Assembly (NCBI RefSeq): GCF_048771995.1
Contig: NC_133063.1
Location: forward strand, 27,422,810-27,486,809
Direction of reading: 5' to 3'
Length of the DNA stretch: 64,000 bases
Source of the DNA: Taeniopygia guttata
Lineage: Eukaryota; Chordata; Aves; Passeriformes; Estrildidae
Shown one piece after another: positions 14,158 to 29,100 of this stretch. The notes below the pieces were generated by a model. That model made no database searches. It was not told the DNA's origin and saw only the letters and a program-made list of their open reading frames with translations. Both the position numbers and the translations under genes were made by a program. Within the stretch, counting starts at the first letter, position 1; each line of letters starts with the position of its first letter.

Positions 14158-17100
14158 CTTCAAAAAAAATAGAAAAGAAAAAAAGATAAAGTCATGCACT
14201 GAAAATAACTTGCTGTTGCTGCTGAACTGTTTCAATCCATTTCCCATCCCACCAGATTTCCCTCACAGACACAAAATCTGCTGTGTCTGCGCACAGTACT
14301 TGAAAGTGCTCCGTATCACCTTGGCAAATCTCCTGTTACCTAGTCAGGAACCTGCACCCAGCTAGTAAAGCAAACATTTTCTGCACCCAATCTTCTGTCG
14401 ACATTTTGTTCATTTTTTGTTGTTTCAATATTTAAAGTATAAGGAGGTTTACTACTAGCATCTTGTGTCTCTTGCACAAATTATAGAGACAAGCAGAGCT
14501 TACACTGAAGATATTTAAGCCAAATCAAATTTCCCACACAATAGCTCTGATTATGCTCTTGAATATTTTCCAAAGGCTTAATACACAGCAGCTTAAAAAT
14601 CCTTTATTGAGTAGTACTTCCTAAAACCAGAACAATTTGTTTGGAAATACCATGTGAAGTATCATCCACAAATCAGAAGGAAACTCTTTTGACCAAGTCC
14701 TCTTACCTATGACACCACAAGGTTTCATGCCCTGGGTAATTATCAATCAGTTCACTGCAGAGTTCCATCTCTTCATCTAAATGGTGGGGAAGATCCACGC
14801 TTTGCTCCTCTGCACACGCAGCTTCTGTCCCTGCACTCTCTTCGTCCTTCTGAAGGCTAGGATTTTGTTCATTTACCACTTGATTTTCTACCTGTATGTT
14901 TTTGTCAGTCACTGTTCTGTGTATCAAGGAACTGAGTAAGAACTGGCGGTAATGAAATCCACTATGGTCCGAGACATGCATGGATACCCAATATTTAGTG
15001 GATGAAAGTTCATCAAGGAGAACCTGAAACAAAATGCAGGGACAGTTATCAACCAGTATAAAGGAGGAACTTACCACTACTGCTTTTGTATTAAGGTAAC
15101 CTCTTCTTTGGGGATTTCACGGTAGTAATGGTTTAAGAATACACAGAAAGAAGAACTATTACTGAGCCTTTTCTACTACGTGCTGAAAAGCATCTTGGCA
15201 TCCCTGCAGAAAACAAATAAAAACTTCTTCCAAACTGTGACAAGGCAGTTTTTCAGAAACCAACCCACAAGCTGAGTGGGAAAAAAAACCGAAACCACTT
15301 CTGATATGAAATAAGCAGTGGTTTAAGAACTTCAAAATGGATAGCAATAAATATTATTTAGAGAAGGCACAAACTACACCGCTATTAGCTTTAAGAATTT
15401 TACTTTCTACCCTGTGGATTGTGGGTGTCAGAAAGTAAGTGAGTTGCTTAAAAGGAAAAAAACCCAAACTTATTTTGCACCTTGATTTTCCAGGAGAAAA
15501 TGTCAACCATAACCAACTGTAGCTCTGTTTTTAACACTTCTGGCTCCTGTGAATTGTCTCTTAATTCTGAGTGCTTTTAAACTTTCAAAATTAATTTCTG
15601 GAAAGCAATGCATGTTTGGCTCCCAGACAAAGCTTTTACTATGCTTTGCTTTCTCTGCTAGAGCCACTGGTTTGGTTTTTTTCACAGGCCTTAACCTCCT
15701 TCCTCACACTGCTTCTCCTCTGGAGCTTAAACTATCCAAAGAGATCAAAACTACCCTTTTCACTTACTTCTAAAGACTTTTGGAAGTTATCTTAATAATC
15801 TTATGGTATACTCTTGCTTTTAACCTCTTCTCCTAAGCTACGTATATCACTTAGCAGGACCAGGTGATTCAAACAACTTTCATAGGTAGAAGTCTTTCTT
15901 TCAGATACTGCAGCACAAAAGCCACACCTTCCCCCAAAGAAAATCATGGAAACACACAAGACTAGCTATACAGCTTTTTTGAGGGCATCCATTCTAAAAT
16001 AAATTGGAGCAAATACAATGAAAACAGTGTCTTCTACCCTAGATAGTGATCATGTTTTTCTAAATCTTGCCAAAAGATTCTTCCTTTTAGAGACCAGCAA
16101 ACTGAAGTGCAATATTAAATAAGAGTCCACAAACAGGGTTCTTAAGGGGGTTAAAACTCCATGTCCAAATCTGCACTTTAAACCATAAGATCAGCTTTTC
16201 CTTTCTTCATAGAATTGAGCTTAGTATTTTGAACTTTTGAACTTCAAAATTTTCTAAGTCTATTAAGAACAACATAAGGTTGTGTGCATGAATTTTAAGA
16301 CTATACGGCTACTCTCCTACCCCAGTTCTCTAACTAATTATGCACCCACCTTTTAGTAGGTATCTGAAACTCATGATCTAACCCCACTAACTGTACAGTC
16401 ATGTGAAAAAGTTGAAATCGGGCTTTCCATGGCAAGTACGCCAATACCAGAATTAATATATTAGTTTCAAACAATCTATTCTTGACAAATCCTTGATTTA
16501 TGTTCATGAACAATTTTAAATACTACATAAACTTGCTAATGCCATTCAAATTCTGCAGCTAGAACAAACTGAAACTTCTATATTGAAAGAAGATAATATT
16601 TTTGACTGTCTAGTGTAAGAAAGAAGAAACATCTATATCCTTTGATTAATTTTCCTACTGAGCCAAAACTTTCTTCTCTAGCATTTAAATCTTTTTCCCA
16701 GAGCTTGAGCTGAGATTCAGTCTGCAGTAGCATTAGGATTATCAAATCAAAGGGAAAAGAATAACCAAAATCCTATTACCCAGTCCACCTCCTGAAATCC
16801 TTCAAAGCAGGTTGACAGCTTTGTTAATAATAAACTCATTTTGACAAGTAATATTTAAATGATAATACAACATACAATTAATGTTTCTGGGCCTCTGCTT
16901 CCTTGTACACTTCAAACTATAGGCAAAGTTTGTATTACAGCAGAAATACAGCCCTAATTAATACAAGTACTCCTTAATTTCAGGCAACCTTGCAAGAACT
17001 AAATGGCCATAGAATCAGTGACTGTTTTATCTGTGAATTTTTCAGCATGGTTTCAGTCTTGCATCTTGTTGATATTTATCATACTTTTCAGGTATTTAAA

Positions 17101-20100
17101 TATAGAAATTGCTGAAGGTGTTACATGAGACATCAACAAAGCAAAAAACCTCCAAAGAATGGAAAAGCCAAGGCAAAGCTGGACAGGACTTGGCAAGAGG
17201 TGCAAAAAATAACAAGATGGGACTGTTTAAGTACACAGGTCACAAAAAAAGACCGAGAGTGTATGCTCCCTAATAAACAAGAACTAAAGGCAATTGACAT
17301 GGAAAAGGACGAAATACTGAGTTTGTTGTCTCAGTCTTCACTGGCAATCAGGCCTCCCTCCCACTTCTCTCTAGTCCCTGATCCTCTAGACTCTTGTGCG
17401 GGAAGCTAACTCCCTCCCACTATAAGCAAAGAGCAGGTTCAGAACCACTTGAGAAAGCTGAACAGCCACAAGTCTATGGCATCTGAAGGTCCACGTTACA
17501 GAGTTCTGAGACAACTGGCTCATGCTGCCAAACCACTGTCCACTGTCCCTGAAGTCATGGTAGTAAGGGGAAGTCCCCAGTGACTGGAAAAAGGGAAACA
17601 CTGCTCTCATTTCTAAAATTGGAGAAAAGAGGAGAAAAAGGAAGACCCAGGGAACTGGAGACCAGTAAGCCCCACCTCTGTGGCTGGCAAGATCATGGTG
17701 CAGATCCTTCCAGAAGACATGTTAAGGCACCTACGAGACAAGGAGGTGACACAAGACAGCCAGCAATCCTGCCTGACCCATCTGGTGGCCTTCTATGACA
17801 GAGTGACAGCAGTGGTCAACAAGAGAAGACTAACAGATGTCATCAATCTAGATGTGGAAGGCATTCAATATGGTTTCCACATGACATCTTTATCTCCAAA
17901 TTTGGGACAGATGGAAGGTCCATAAAGTGGGTAAGGAACTGGCTGGATGGATGTAGCCAGAGAGGAGTGGTCCACAGATCTATGTCTAGGCGGAGACTGG
18001 TGATGAGCCCCTCAGGACTCTGTCTTGGGACTGCTCCACTGTCCCCTCCATTAAGTATTCAAGGCTGGGCTGGATGGGCTCCTGAGCAACCTGGTCTAAT
18101 GAGTGGCATTCTTACAAATTGCAAGGTGGTTGGAATGAGATGGAGATCCCACCCAAGCCAAATCATTCTGTGATTCTATGAACCTGAATATTTTTGTGAA
18201 AATCTGTAATGCCTGCTTTTCCCTTGTTCTCCTTCTTATTTGCTTTTTTACTTGCATCATATCTCACAAATAATCACTGTATAATTTGACCTCTTAAAGT
18301 TACCTAGTTTTATCACGAGTTTCTCGCTGTCTTTTACATTCTACACTTTTTCCTAATCTTCCTGTATCCCAAACAGCTTCTACTAGGCCCTCTGATGAGG
18401 TGCATTGGTGGTGTCCTAAAAAAATCTAGAGCTAACACAGACACTTCCCAACAGGTTTAACACATTGGTGGAGGAACAACACTACCAGTGAAATTTTGCC
18501 AGAGGTAACAGAAACCAGATGGACAACTCTAGACAAAAGTATCACTTCCATAATCTTCATTCCAAAAAAAGTAGATCAGCAGGGGAAGTGAGATGGCAGA
18601 CAAAGTAAACAGACTTTAGAATGTTCAAACAAATTTAAAACGCTACATTCACAGGCATGTTTGTCATTTGTCACAAAAAGCACTCACAACTGATAATGAA
18701 TAAACTCACCACAATAATTCAAGTTCTGCAAAGAGTTATTTCTATTATAATGTAATTATTTTTCTTTCTTTAAATCGGTACGGAATAGCAAGTACAAAAA
18801 GCACTCAAGGTGTAATCCTGATCCTCAAACTACTGTTACCAGTATAATGAACACAGAGATGTTTAGAACTTGTTTTAAGGCATAAAATGACTTGAATTTT
18901 CTTTAATAGTGCTAACTCCCTTCACCTTTTAATAAGTTCTTGAAGATATCAAAGTTCCTGTTTTCTGTTAATATAGACTTCTAACACTAACTTCTAACCT
19001 CCAATCTATATGAATCCAGAAATTCTTCTGAGTTTTCTGAAAACTACCTTTTCATATAAACTTCCTAGGCAGATGAGTCCAAATTTTGCCGTGTCTCTGC
19101 AACACGTAAAACAAGACATAAAAATAACGGCTATGTTGACTCAACAGTGTCCAGTAAATTCCTCCCTTGCAACCTTATGTGGAAAATGCAGAAGCTGCTT
19201 TAAAAGTGAGTGGTATGTCACTCCTAATACTCACAAAGAATTCACCTAACCACTCAGAAAACATGGTATTACAAAACTGCCTATATAATTTTAGATCACA
19301 TCACATTAACTAATTTAATTTGCTGCTGGTCTTGATGTTAGACACAAAACATTCAACACTGCATAAAGTGTTCCTGCTGTCCCTGAAATGGTTTAATCAG
19401 CTCCCAGTGTAAATACTGTCAAAAAATACTGCTGAAACTGAAGAAATTAGTTACAAGCACTACTATGCTTTCTCCAAAATCCCTTCTGTCTTTACTTGGT
19501 CCTTCAAAATTCTGAGTTAAGGGCACCGAAACATTGATATTACATTATCAAAATAATATCTGTTATGTATTACCTTTTTCCTCTACTATGAATTTCAAGA
19601 CTAGTGCTGGAAGAATTACTTAAGAGTTGCCCATTCCTTATTTTGGCTCACATAGTCCCATCTGTACTCTTCCCACACATATATTAGCACCAAGTACTAA
19701 GAGAGAAACAGAACTTTGTATGCAGGCAAGAAAAATGCAAAATATACTCACTGCAAGATTTTGCCCCTTTCTTAAAACATTCTTAGCTACCTGTGATACT
19801 CTTCATTCATGTTATACAATCTTCTTTTCAAACCAGTATTAGAGCTTTTTTGAGAAGAAAATTTAAGAATTTATTCACTATTGTATTATACCTTGACAGT
19901 GAGTTTTGCCAAATGTTGTAAAACCCAGATGCGATGGGACCAGGCATTGTAGTTGCTTGGATATCTCCCAGCAGCTTCAGAGCAGACATTCATTTCCTCC
20001 TGCACTAGTCGGTGAATCCTCTCCACAGGTACTGCTCCCAAGTTTCCTTTAGTTGCAAGACTGGGCAAGGAGCTTTCCTGAATTAGTTGTTGCAGCACCC

Positions 20101-23100
20101 ATCGTCTGGTTAAACGATGTAAAGCATTAATGGCGAGAGAGCAGTTATAAGAGAAAAAGATGGCTTTTCATGTGCATAAATCAAACCTTTCCAATAGTTC
20201 TATTCTATGAACTACTCTGTAGCTAGGTAATGAGTGAGTAGCAAACAACCATCTGAACACTTGCTATGCTACAAACTATGGCACAATGATTGCACTCCCA
20301 AAATACCTGCATCAGTTTGCTCACTCTAAGTGATCATGGCTACTTACAGCATTATAAAATAAAACAGAGGGAAACAACAAATTTATGAAAAAGTGCAAGC
20401 AGCATGTGCATGAAATTTTTAACGTGCTCCTCTAAAGTCTTGCATAGCACTAAAAGTGAAACAGCCAAAGCGAGATAGAAAGAAGTAATTTGATAAAAAA
20501 ATAATTCTGCTCAGTATCTTTTACATCTGACAGTACCGTACACACACCACAATTCAAACTGGTTTCTGTACACCACCAGCAGTAGCAAAGTCCAAAAGGC
20601 TTGTGGTTTCAAGGGCTATAGGTATAAACAAAACAAATATTTCTACTGATGAATTACGTATATTTGATTTCATGTGTCTGAAATAAGCACAGATGCCTAG
20701 ATGTTCTGGTTTTTTATTTTACTTTGGACAAAATTTTAGTAGTATTTTTAGAGGTAATCTCAATGCTGCATCTGCAGCCCCAACACAAAAGGGTTCTACA
20801 AAAATAGATTACACGTGTGTAAATTTCCACAGAACAGCCCATGTCAATGGAATTGCTATGGTCCAATGTGGAATGCTCTGGAGAGACTGACATCCTCTGG
20901 TGCAACACGGAGGTTGTCCTGCTTTGTACTGGTTCACATTGGTTCCAAAACCAATGAATTGATACTTTCAAAGGTGTCAAGATTTCTTTTAACTCCAAGT
21001 TAAAATAAATAAATCAATAAAATAAAAGTAATAAATTAACTTTTCTGAAACAGAGACTTCTATTTTGCAAGCCATATGTAAAATTAGATATCTACATATA
21101 TATTTACATATATATAAACAGATAGTTAACCACATATTTAAAAAAAATTGTTAACTCATCTGCCTTTTCTCTCATTTGAAGACATGCATAATATGCTTGA
21201 TCACTCGTGGATTTTATCTACATTGTATCTTTTTCACTCAGTTATCAAAAAAGTACAAAGTATTGGAAGACAATATTAAAGACAATTCGTAAGAATGCAA
21301 TTTTAAACTGACTGTGTTTCTCAGAAGAAAGTTACAAGCAGTGTATGAACACTTTCCTTCTATACACTGTTTGTTCTAAATAAAGATGTACAGCTATGCA
21401 AACCATACTTTGACTGTTGTGTAACAGTATTTTATGAAATGTGATAATTCTGAAGACTTAACTTTGAATTTTTAAAAGTGCCTTTGATCTAAACATAACG
21501 TTTTGTATTTTTTACTTCAGTCCACAGCTATGCAAGAAATGGAAAACTAAAAAAGTCTAGGTAAAAAAACTCAATAAGCACAGTCACTCTTTTAACAAAA
21601 TATATGTATTATTTCATTAACATCATTATCTGAGTAAAACCATGAAGACAAAATATTTCAACTCTGTAATTATTTCAGTTTCTTAAAATGATTTTGCTTT
21701 ATAAACCAAGGAAATATGATAAATTACATGTGCAGGGGAGAGTGAAAAAATACAGACTTTATGGTCTCTGTGACTACAGCATCAAAAAACCTACAAAATT
21801 AAATTCGAGTTGCTTTCTAGACAGTTCAATCACAACCTCAGAATATTTAAAATCTATTTCTGGAACCCGTTGAATACCATGGTATTATTTGGTTTTTATG
21901 CAAAATTTCCTGCATTAGTTTTACTCCAATTAAATTGGAGTCACTTTTACTTTTGCATGTTGCTACTGCTCATACAATTCCTGGAATGACTACAAACAAA
22001 CAAACAAAGGATTGTTAAGTGACAACTGCACAATCAATAGATATACTGACTGTATATGCACATGCACAAGATATAGCTGAACTCCCAAAATATACAGCAG
22101 GAGGTCATGTGACAAAATGAATCACAGGTATTTGGCATCTTCAGTGAGTGTATCTCCCATACATAAGAAAAAAGCAATTTGGTTTTTGAATTTGAATTTT
22201 ATTCATAGCCCTATTATAGATTTTTGCATCTTCTGAGATTTAATACCATGGAGGAATAGGAAACCCAAAATTAATCATTATGCTGATGCAGAGAAGTATT
22301 TTTGCAAATCTTATTTTCTAACATGTATGAATTATGGTCAGCATATCCAAATCCAAGCCAAACATTTGTGCAATCACCCTCAAATACAGTTTTCTGATGT
22401 AGGCAAGTAAGAGAAAGAAAAACAAATCATGACACTATCAAAATACTCCTAATTTAAATTTGCATGGAAATTATACACATAATTTTATATTATTTCTAAA
22501 ATGTAAATAAATATAAAGAACCTAATATTCTGACTTATTTGATAAAAACATATTGATCATCATAATGATATTGATGGTACCAGGTTCAGAAGTATTAACA
22601 TGTTTAAAAAAATTCTTATTTTTCTGGTGTTAGCTACCATGTAGAAAAGGTAAACTATGAAAAACTGCAAGATTTTTTCCCCCATTGTAACTACATACTT
22701 TGGCTTCAAAGCTATCAAGAAGCACAAATCTGTAGCATGAGGATGATGAAAAGAAATTGAACATCAAAATTAAAAGTCAATGCCGCAGAAAATCCTTGTT
22801 GTTGCTGTATCAATGAAACACTTTGGAATATTCCAGGCATTGCTTACTAGGTTTACCTTGAGACTTTTAAGCTTGTGCATGCACTGACAAACAAGAGTTT
22901 ACCAACAACTTTCATTTCCAAAAATTCTCATGTAGTCAGTAAGTTTTGTCGTGTTCTTTATAGAGTATGGAGTCCCTAATGCATTATCAACTTTAACACG
23001 TCCAGCATTAGGGCAGCTGTAAACACAAACACTGCAAACTGCTTCGTAATATGTTACATTTAAATCTCTTTAGGGCTGTCTATAAAAGGTTGACCTAGCT

Positions 23101-26100
23101 TTTTATTTCTATCATGAAAAAAGATAAAATGTGTACAAATTTTTTTTGGTTTTTTGTTTTAAAGCTGAGCAATGGAGCTATGCTTCACTTGGCTCTGCTG
23201 AAGGCTTTTTATCGTCAGTCATGACTGAGATGGCTAGGTTTGTGCATTTGAGTAACTCTGGATTTTCCAAACATGTGATCCATTATTTTAATACCCAGTA
23301 ATGATGACTGAATGATTTAGTTTAAGTCAGAAATAATAAAAATGAATTCACCAAACCAAAAAGACCAGTATTGAAATGGAAAAAAACACAGCTTTATTTA
23401 ACAAAAGCTGGCTTTAATAGAACCTTCACTTTCTGAAATGTAGACAAACAATACAGTAGTAAATTTGAGGGAAAGGAGAAATCTACAGTGCTGAAATACT
23501 TACAATTATGGAATCAGAATTTTCAGGTTGAGGATTTTAGGTGCTGCAAGACATAATAAACCTCTAAGGGAATTTATCCCCCCTCTGAAGTTTATTTAAA
23601 AAGTATGCAGCAGAAAAGGTACATATGATTTCAGTTCTAAGTATAGAATATAGACAGGTAGCTTCAAAAGCCAAAGCACAGTATTCTGCAATGACTGGTT
23701 CAAAGAATCTGATATATTTCTAGATGTTCTCCTGCATCTACGACTCTCCTTAACCCAAGAACAAAAAAAAAAAGAAAAAAAAAACCAAAAAAACCTAGGA
23801 AAAATGTTTCAGGAGGCAATAGAAAGCAAAGGATACCAACCTATGAATCCATGTTTCTGGACTCTTTGGAAACTTGGTTAACGCCAGTTTTCCAAGATGC
23901 AAATCTTTAAGTGGATTTAAAGTGCCAGACAGTATTAATTCTTTCCTACAAAAGACAAAATAAATCTGTGTGAATAAAAGTAGTAATCTGAAAACAGAAC
24001 ACAAATCCCAATAACAAATTGCATGGCATTTCCTTTGTTTCATACCAGAATTTCACTGTCAAACTACAAGAGTTTAAAAAACCCTTAGTGCATGAATCCA
24101 TTCTATTATACATACATATGTACTATACATATGTGCACAAAGAACTCTATCTTATTTGAATACATACAACACATTAGTTTTCAAACCTACCCAGAAATTA
24201 TTGAGTCAACTACTTGTAGGGTTACATATGTGAACAAACATCCCTTCTTGAAATTAAGCCCTTGGATCACATCTGGAAATATCTGTGTACATCTGGAAAT
24301 ACTCTTACACATAGCACTCCTCCATACTTACTTTTAGTTTTTAAGTACTGTTCAAGATACAGTGTCAAGGTTCCCTATATTTATTTTGAAAAGGGAAATA
24401 TTCTGTTTGTAGAATGTTTTACAAACTCAACTAAAAGGCTGCAATCGCTCAGTTTACTTAAATGCAAAACAATCTTTGGTTTAAAAAAATTGAAAATTTG
24501 CCCTGACAAAACTTAGTGCTCATCCAACACAACCCTTCCTAGAGTACCTCCCACAGACAGAGCAAAATTAAAATCTGTACTTGGCTTTCTCACCTTCTTT
24601 GCACAGAATTTCTTGCCCCTCACCCTCTTCTTTCTAGCTTTATAACTCTTATTGCCTGTCCTGAGCATGTTTGTAGACATCACCCCATCACTGCTTCCTC
24701 CAAGGCCATTAGTCTTCATATCCTATTCTCCAATCTAGTAGGTAGCAGCTTTGAAGTAAAGATACAGTAAGTTCCAAAGTTACAATCTGTAGAAAGAAAA
24801 TACACATTTCCCAGAACCTGCAGAAGTCACAGGTTCTGGGAAAACTGAAACTGAGAGTACAAGAAGCAGAAGCAATTTTGGCATGGGTTTGGATTTTGGC
24901 TAATAATTTCTGATTCATCATAATGATTGGAATAGCTGTAGTAAGTGAGGACCAGATAATTAACTCTCTGACCAAAAGACCCCAGTGGGAGGGGAAGAAA
25001 TAGATTCTGGTAAGATCCGCTATCACATAAGAAGGCAAAACTCTGCAGTTCTGCAGTCTGATGCAGAAAACAAAGTTATGGCCTGAGTCTCACAAACAAA
25101 TTAACATATTTCCTTTCTGAGAGTACATATTTTCTGTCTGAGTTGTAATTTTTAGCAGGAAACTGACTCCACCTGGTACTTTGGCTTTGTGTTGCTGTAA
25201 TTGAAACTTATAAGCACAGTCAGAAGCTAATGGTTGCAACACTAAGAGTGAGCAAGTATTATTTAAAATTGAAGCAGAGTGGGGAATGTATCCTTATGGA
25301 ATGAATCCTTGTAAAAGTTTTGCTTCTGATAGCTACTGGGGCATCTGTTTTTATTCCAACCAAGTTCCAACATGCTTCAGATTGGATGCTTCTAGATGGT
25401 TTTTAACAGGTAGTTCAGATATACCAACCAGAAGTGGCAGACTGATCAGACCATTTTGTGCTAATGCACTCAAATTTGGAAAGAAGACAAAAGAGAGATT
25501 CAGGGTCAGCACTGGAGTAAGTGGAACAACTACCTCATTACTGCAGTACAAAAGTGACATTTTCGTAAAAATTACTTACCACACACACAATGAAAATACA
25601 GCTTACATCAGTCTGACACTTAAAACAAATACATGTACATATTTAACAAAGATTTAGACTACCAGGCCACCTACCTCCCAAAACTTAACTTTCAGTAAAG
25701 AAAGTGCTCTTTCTATATTAAAACATTGACATTAAGTAAACAGCCTCACACTAACACACTCTTAAACTTACTCTTTTGCAAAATTGAAGAACAGTATAGA
25801 CAAGATTCACCTTCACTGCTGCAGTAGAAAAGCTGGTTTTAGCTGTAATGATTTTCAAATGAGAGATTCTCCCATTCACAAAAGACTGCAAGCACTAGTA
25901 CGACTGAAGTACCATATACTCCCACATAAACCTCTTCTAAGCTCTTTCAGCTAACATCCAACTTGGGATATATAATTTCTAGCTCACTTTCTTGCCATGT
26001 GGATCATAGATGTTTCAGCCTGAAGGGTTATAACTCCCATAAAAGATCATCTGGAATCATTTTTACTTGGCTTATGCTAACACCTTTGAAGTAATCTATA

Positions 26101-29100
26101 CCTGAAAGCAAAACAGGACTTTTCAGAGCATCTTGTTACCGAATGTCTTTTCATCAACTGTACATGCCAGGAAGTATAACAGGAAGACTAAAGGCATTTA
26201 GGAAAACTCCTTTACAATCACCCCAAAAGATTTTGGTCATTTTAACTTGCAAGACTTTCAAATTCTAAAAACACAGGATAACCGATTTAGGATTAACAAC
26301 TGGAGATATATCTTATCCCATTTAGTATAACAGGGGTTTCTCTCTCAGCTCCTAGGAAGTGACACACCTACTCTATAGCAAGTCTTTCTCTGCCATATAA
26401 TTACCTCTTGCTCAGGTCTCAGGGTTTAGCTTATAGCCCCTGCCCTTCTGTAACTTTCCACTCACTTCTAATTTAAACAAATAAATAAACAACAAATATA
26501 TGTAGTAGGACATTACAACTGTTCAGAATAGTTACAAAGTCAAGGCATACCAACTGCTCATAGCTGGCCTAGATAACATGTATAAAGTTCTCCTGTGCCT
26601 CATTAATCAGATACGATTTCCTATGATTGTCAGCTGAGCTGAAATGCCCACTTGTCTTCCATAACACCATTCAAGTCTTCTGACTGGGCTCTGCAAAGTC
26701 CTGTGTCCTTTGCTAGGAAGGGATTTCCTTTTTTCTCTCTTCTTCTATCTTCAAGTTCAGTGCTACTGAGTCAACCACTATCTCTGAAGCTTTCAGCAGA
26801 ATTCAACATATGAAAAAGGGAGTATCCCTACCTACAATGAAAGTCAATAAAGACACAAGAAACACACTGTGTGCAGGGCTGCTATTCAGTAAACAACTAG
26901 AATACTTTTTTTTTTTTTTTTTAGGCTACTTAAGAATCTATAATGCTTTTTTTCCCCCTCAAAATAAAGCAGTGAATTACTGTATGGAGAATGCAAGATG
27001 AACCTGGCATGACAAACATAGTCTGGGCAACAAGAAAACCATCATCCCACAACAAATCCATCATGTTCCAGAGTGCAAGTCTCATACAATTAGTTCTCAG
27101 CTCTGACTATCTCAGGATAAGGATTTATCACCAGCATCTGTACAGAACACAGTCAGTCCTCTACTCTGTGACTGATTATGCCAAACATCTGGCTAGCTTG
27201 ATGTGTAGTTTCACAGAGAAGCTGAAATATATGTCAACATAACTAAAGTGCCTCCCCTTCAAAAGAGCAAACTCCCAGCAGAAGCCTAGAACAACAAAGG
27301 GTCACATTCAGCAAAGCATTCCTTTTCTACAATGGGCTCACTGGTAATCTCCACAGCTACTGACTGGTTTGTGTAACAAGATCTCTCTGGATGCTGAAGA
27401 AAGCTTCAAAGACAGACTGACTGGTACATTATTAGTCAACAATTCGGGGAGTGAGGCCAGCTTCTGTAGTAATTTGTATGTTTTGGTGAATCATAAACAT
27501 CATAAAAGAGAAAACAATCTTCATCCATATTCCTCAGCATTTTTAATTCCACTTACAACTTTGACCTACTCTTCTCATGCACATAAAAGCTAACTCTTTC
27601 AGCTGTCAGGTACAAAAAAAGCCAGACTGATAAGGATAAATGCATGTGCAATAAAAAAAATTTCCACAAAACATAAACCAAAAATCAATTGTAAGTATAC
27701 CATAATATGAGATTACTGTAGCAGCTCTAGTACTTATACAAGTACTTATACAAGCTCCTAATTCCATTTTAACACTTCAAAGCTACTCAAGTTATACATT
27801 TTCATTACATTAAACCCTTTGCTATCACATTCATTTTTTAGACCTGAGAGATAGAAACATACAGAACACAGCAAAAGCCTTCAGAACTGTTCAGCAAAAG
27901 AACAAAAAAGAAAAAGCTGGATTTGCCATAAGTAAGGCTGACAGCTAGATGCAGCATTATCTTTCTAGGTCATTTTGTTATGCATCACCTGCAATAGAGC
28001 ACTATAACTAGAGAATTCCTGTTTTCCATTAATGCACTCCTATAGACTATCATACTTTTGTCAGCCCTCCAGCCCTCCTGAAACTATAGCTTTTATCGAC
28101 TGTCTCCAGTCTTACCTTAGCAACAGAAAGAGAACACTCCTCCAACTCTGAAACTTACAGAGAAGCTGTAAGATTACAAAATTGTAAGGAATTGTTGTTT
28201 CTGCACCTCCTGAAGAGCACGGAAGTAAATTCCTTTTACTTCCGTAATAAATAAGTTACTTCCGTAATAAATGCTCCTCTTCCATTATGACTCCTGGATA
28301 AGTTCTGAAGCTTGAGCAATGATGAAGCTACGCTAAACCAAGCAGCTACAAGAAAGGAAAGGGGAGGGGGGAAATGTGTTTGAAATAAAGGGTAGACACC
28401 TTCTCCCCCTCTCTTGCAGTGTATCTACTGAGCCTTGATAGCCTGCACTGGTAATGGCAGAAAACTGAGCTGGAATCTCAAAAGAACTCAAAGACAGGTA
28501 AAAATGGTAACAGTGAATACACACAGCAGATATCAGCTGAGCACTACCCTCATTAACGGCAGAAGGAAAGAGGAATGGTAGTTCAGAGGGTCTTATGCAC
28601 CCAGAAAATGTGGTGCAAGCACCTTCATATGCAGCATATAATCATCAGCCTGCAATAAAAAAAAAAAAACAACCACAAAAACAACAAAAACCCAATCTAA
28701 CAAAAACCCCCAAACAAACAAACCAACCCAATAAAAACCAAAAAAGGGCAGTCTCAAACTATGTGCAACATACAGGAAAGAAGAGATTTTTAACATTCTT
28801 TCAACACTTCTTAGCTGACAAGTTCTTGCTGCATCACTAACAACCAAGTGAAACAAAACTTTCAGTTGACTCATGTAAGGCCCAGCTCTTTTGATGGCAT
28901 TTTCTGAGTGCAACATACCTCACATTCCAAGCAGTGGTGAAGTCGGGGTTCAGCAGTAGCAGGGTACATGTGATATCTGTCAGCTCTAAAACAATGGAAC
29001 AAGAGACATTAAGTAATTAACAAGAGATATTAGTAATGATTTGCACACAGCACTGATCTCTCTGCAGACCCCTTCTCCCTCTCATTCTTCAAAGTCTCTC

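Larger units (their letters stand above)
23946..28918 (-). other. PTAR1 intron 3, with two palindromic elements
   Basis: A 5.0-kb intron, GTATGT to TTGTAG. It holds a 14-bp-arm hairpin (24807-24843), a palindrome with ETS-like cores (28219-28275), an 18-T run near 26905 and an A-rich tract at about 28649-28745. No exon recognised. Confidence 0.8.

Noticed and set aside
28593..28916. A 107-codon minus frame reaching into exon 3's flank with Phe/Val-rich residues
   Set aside because: It is driven by an A-rich tract read in reverse (runs of TTT/GTT codons), and the real exon here ends at 28919.
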